Part shown: positions 5,105 to 5,150 of the stretch, piece by piece
Layout of the letters: the number at the start of each line of letters is the position of its first letter
Numbering within the stretch: the first letter of the stretch is position 1
DNA from: Blautia sp.
GTDB lineage: Bacteria > Bacillota > Clostridia > Lachnospirales > Lachnospiraceae
Direction of reading: 5' to 3'
NCBI GenBank assembly: GCA_017515945.1
Contig: JAFWDX010000276.1
Span: 1 to 5,150, forward strand
DNA length: 5,150 bases
Notes under the pieces: generated by a model
Told to the model about the DNA's origin: nothing
Database searches by the model: none
What the model saw: only the letters and a program-made list of their open reading frames with translations
Made by a program: the position numbers and the translations under genes

Positions 5105-5150
5105 TGAGTCAGGGGGACAGGTTCCTTGACTCACACAGACGTGTGAGTCA
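5105..5150. repeat. REP-like palindromic element, right edge
   Basis: Three alternating arms are visible: TGAGTCA (5105-5111), TGACTCA (5127-5133) and TGAGTCA (5144-5150). The first two enclose GGGGGACAGGTTCCT, which resembles the core of the left-edge element. The second and third extend to a perfect 10-bp hairpin, TGACTCACAC (5127-5136) with GTGTGAGTCA (5141-5150), with a 4-nt loop. The middle arm can therefore pair either way. The element reaches the last base of the window and may continue beyond it. It lies just upstream of the HD-gene promoter. Confidence 0.7.

Overview
The window looks like chromosomal DNA of a Firmicute of the class Clostridia, plausibly Lachnospiraceae. This is inferred from protein style (short glutamate 5-kinase without a PUA domain, PepF-type M3 peptidase, small HD protein), strong GGAGG-type ribosome binding sites, intermediate GC content and small intergenic repeats. 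No rRNA or other taxonomic marker is present, so the assignment is tentative.

All five convincing genes lie on the minus strand, so transcription runs from high to low coordinates. In that order they are: an HD-domain phosphohydrolase-like protein (5034-4465) behind a good sigma-A-type promoter; a repeat-filled 387-bp spacer (4464-4078); glutamate 5-kinase proB (4077-3280); oligoendopeptidase F (3256-1454), 23 bp after proB; a 155-bp spacer (1453-1299) with a possible promoter and a degenerate repeat copy; a HIT-family protein (1298-894); a 208-bp spacer (893-686) with three tandem 42-bp repeats; and a rhomboid intramembrane protease (673-50). These are housekeeping-type functions (proline synthesis, peptide turnover, nucleotide-phosphate hydrolysis, membrane proteolysis) with no single shared pathway. 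Only proB-pepF is clearly operon-like by spacing.

The unusual content is between the genes. A dispersed repeat with inverted ends (GTAACTG...CAGTTAC, about 34 bp) occurs three times in tandem at 741-866, once degenerate at 1338-1369, and once intact at 4107-4140. Its left half recurs inverted at 4237-4251, closing a 145-bp block with two further perfect hairpins inside. Next to it is an array of five 40-bp units (4291-4482) whose last unit supplies the final codons and the stop of the HD gene. The two window ends carry a second, REP-like palindromic family with a GGGGAC..GGTTC core, in opposite orientations.

I see no tRNA, rRNA, CRISPR array, transposase or phage gene, and no multi-gene defence or biosynthetic system. 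The best candidates for something undescribed are the intergenic repeat families.
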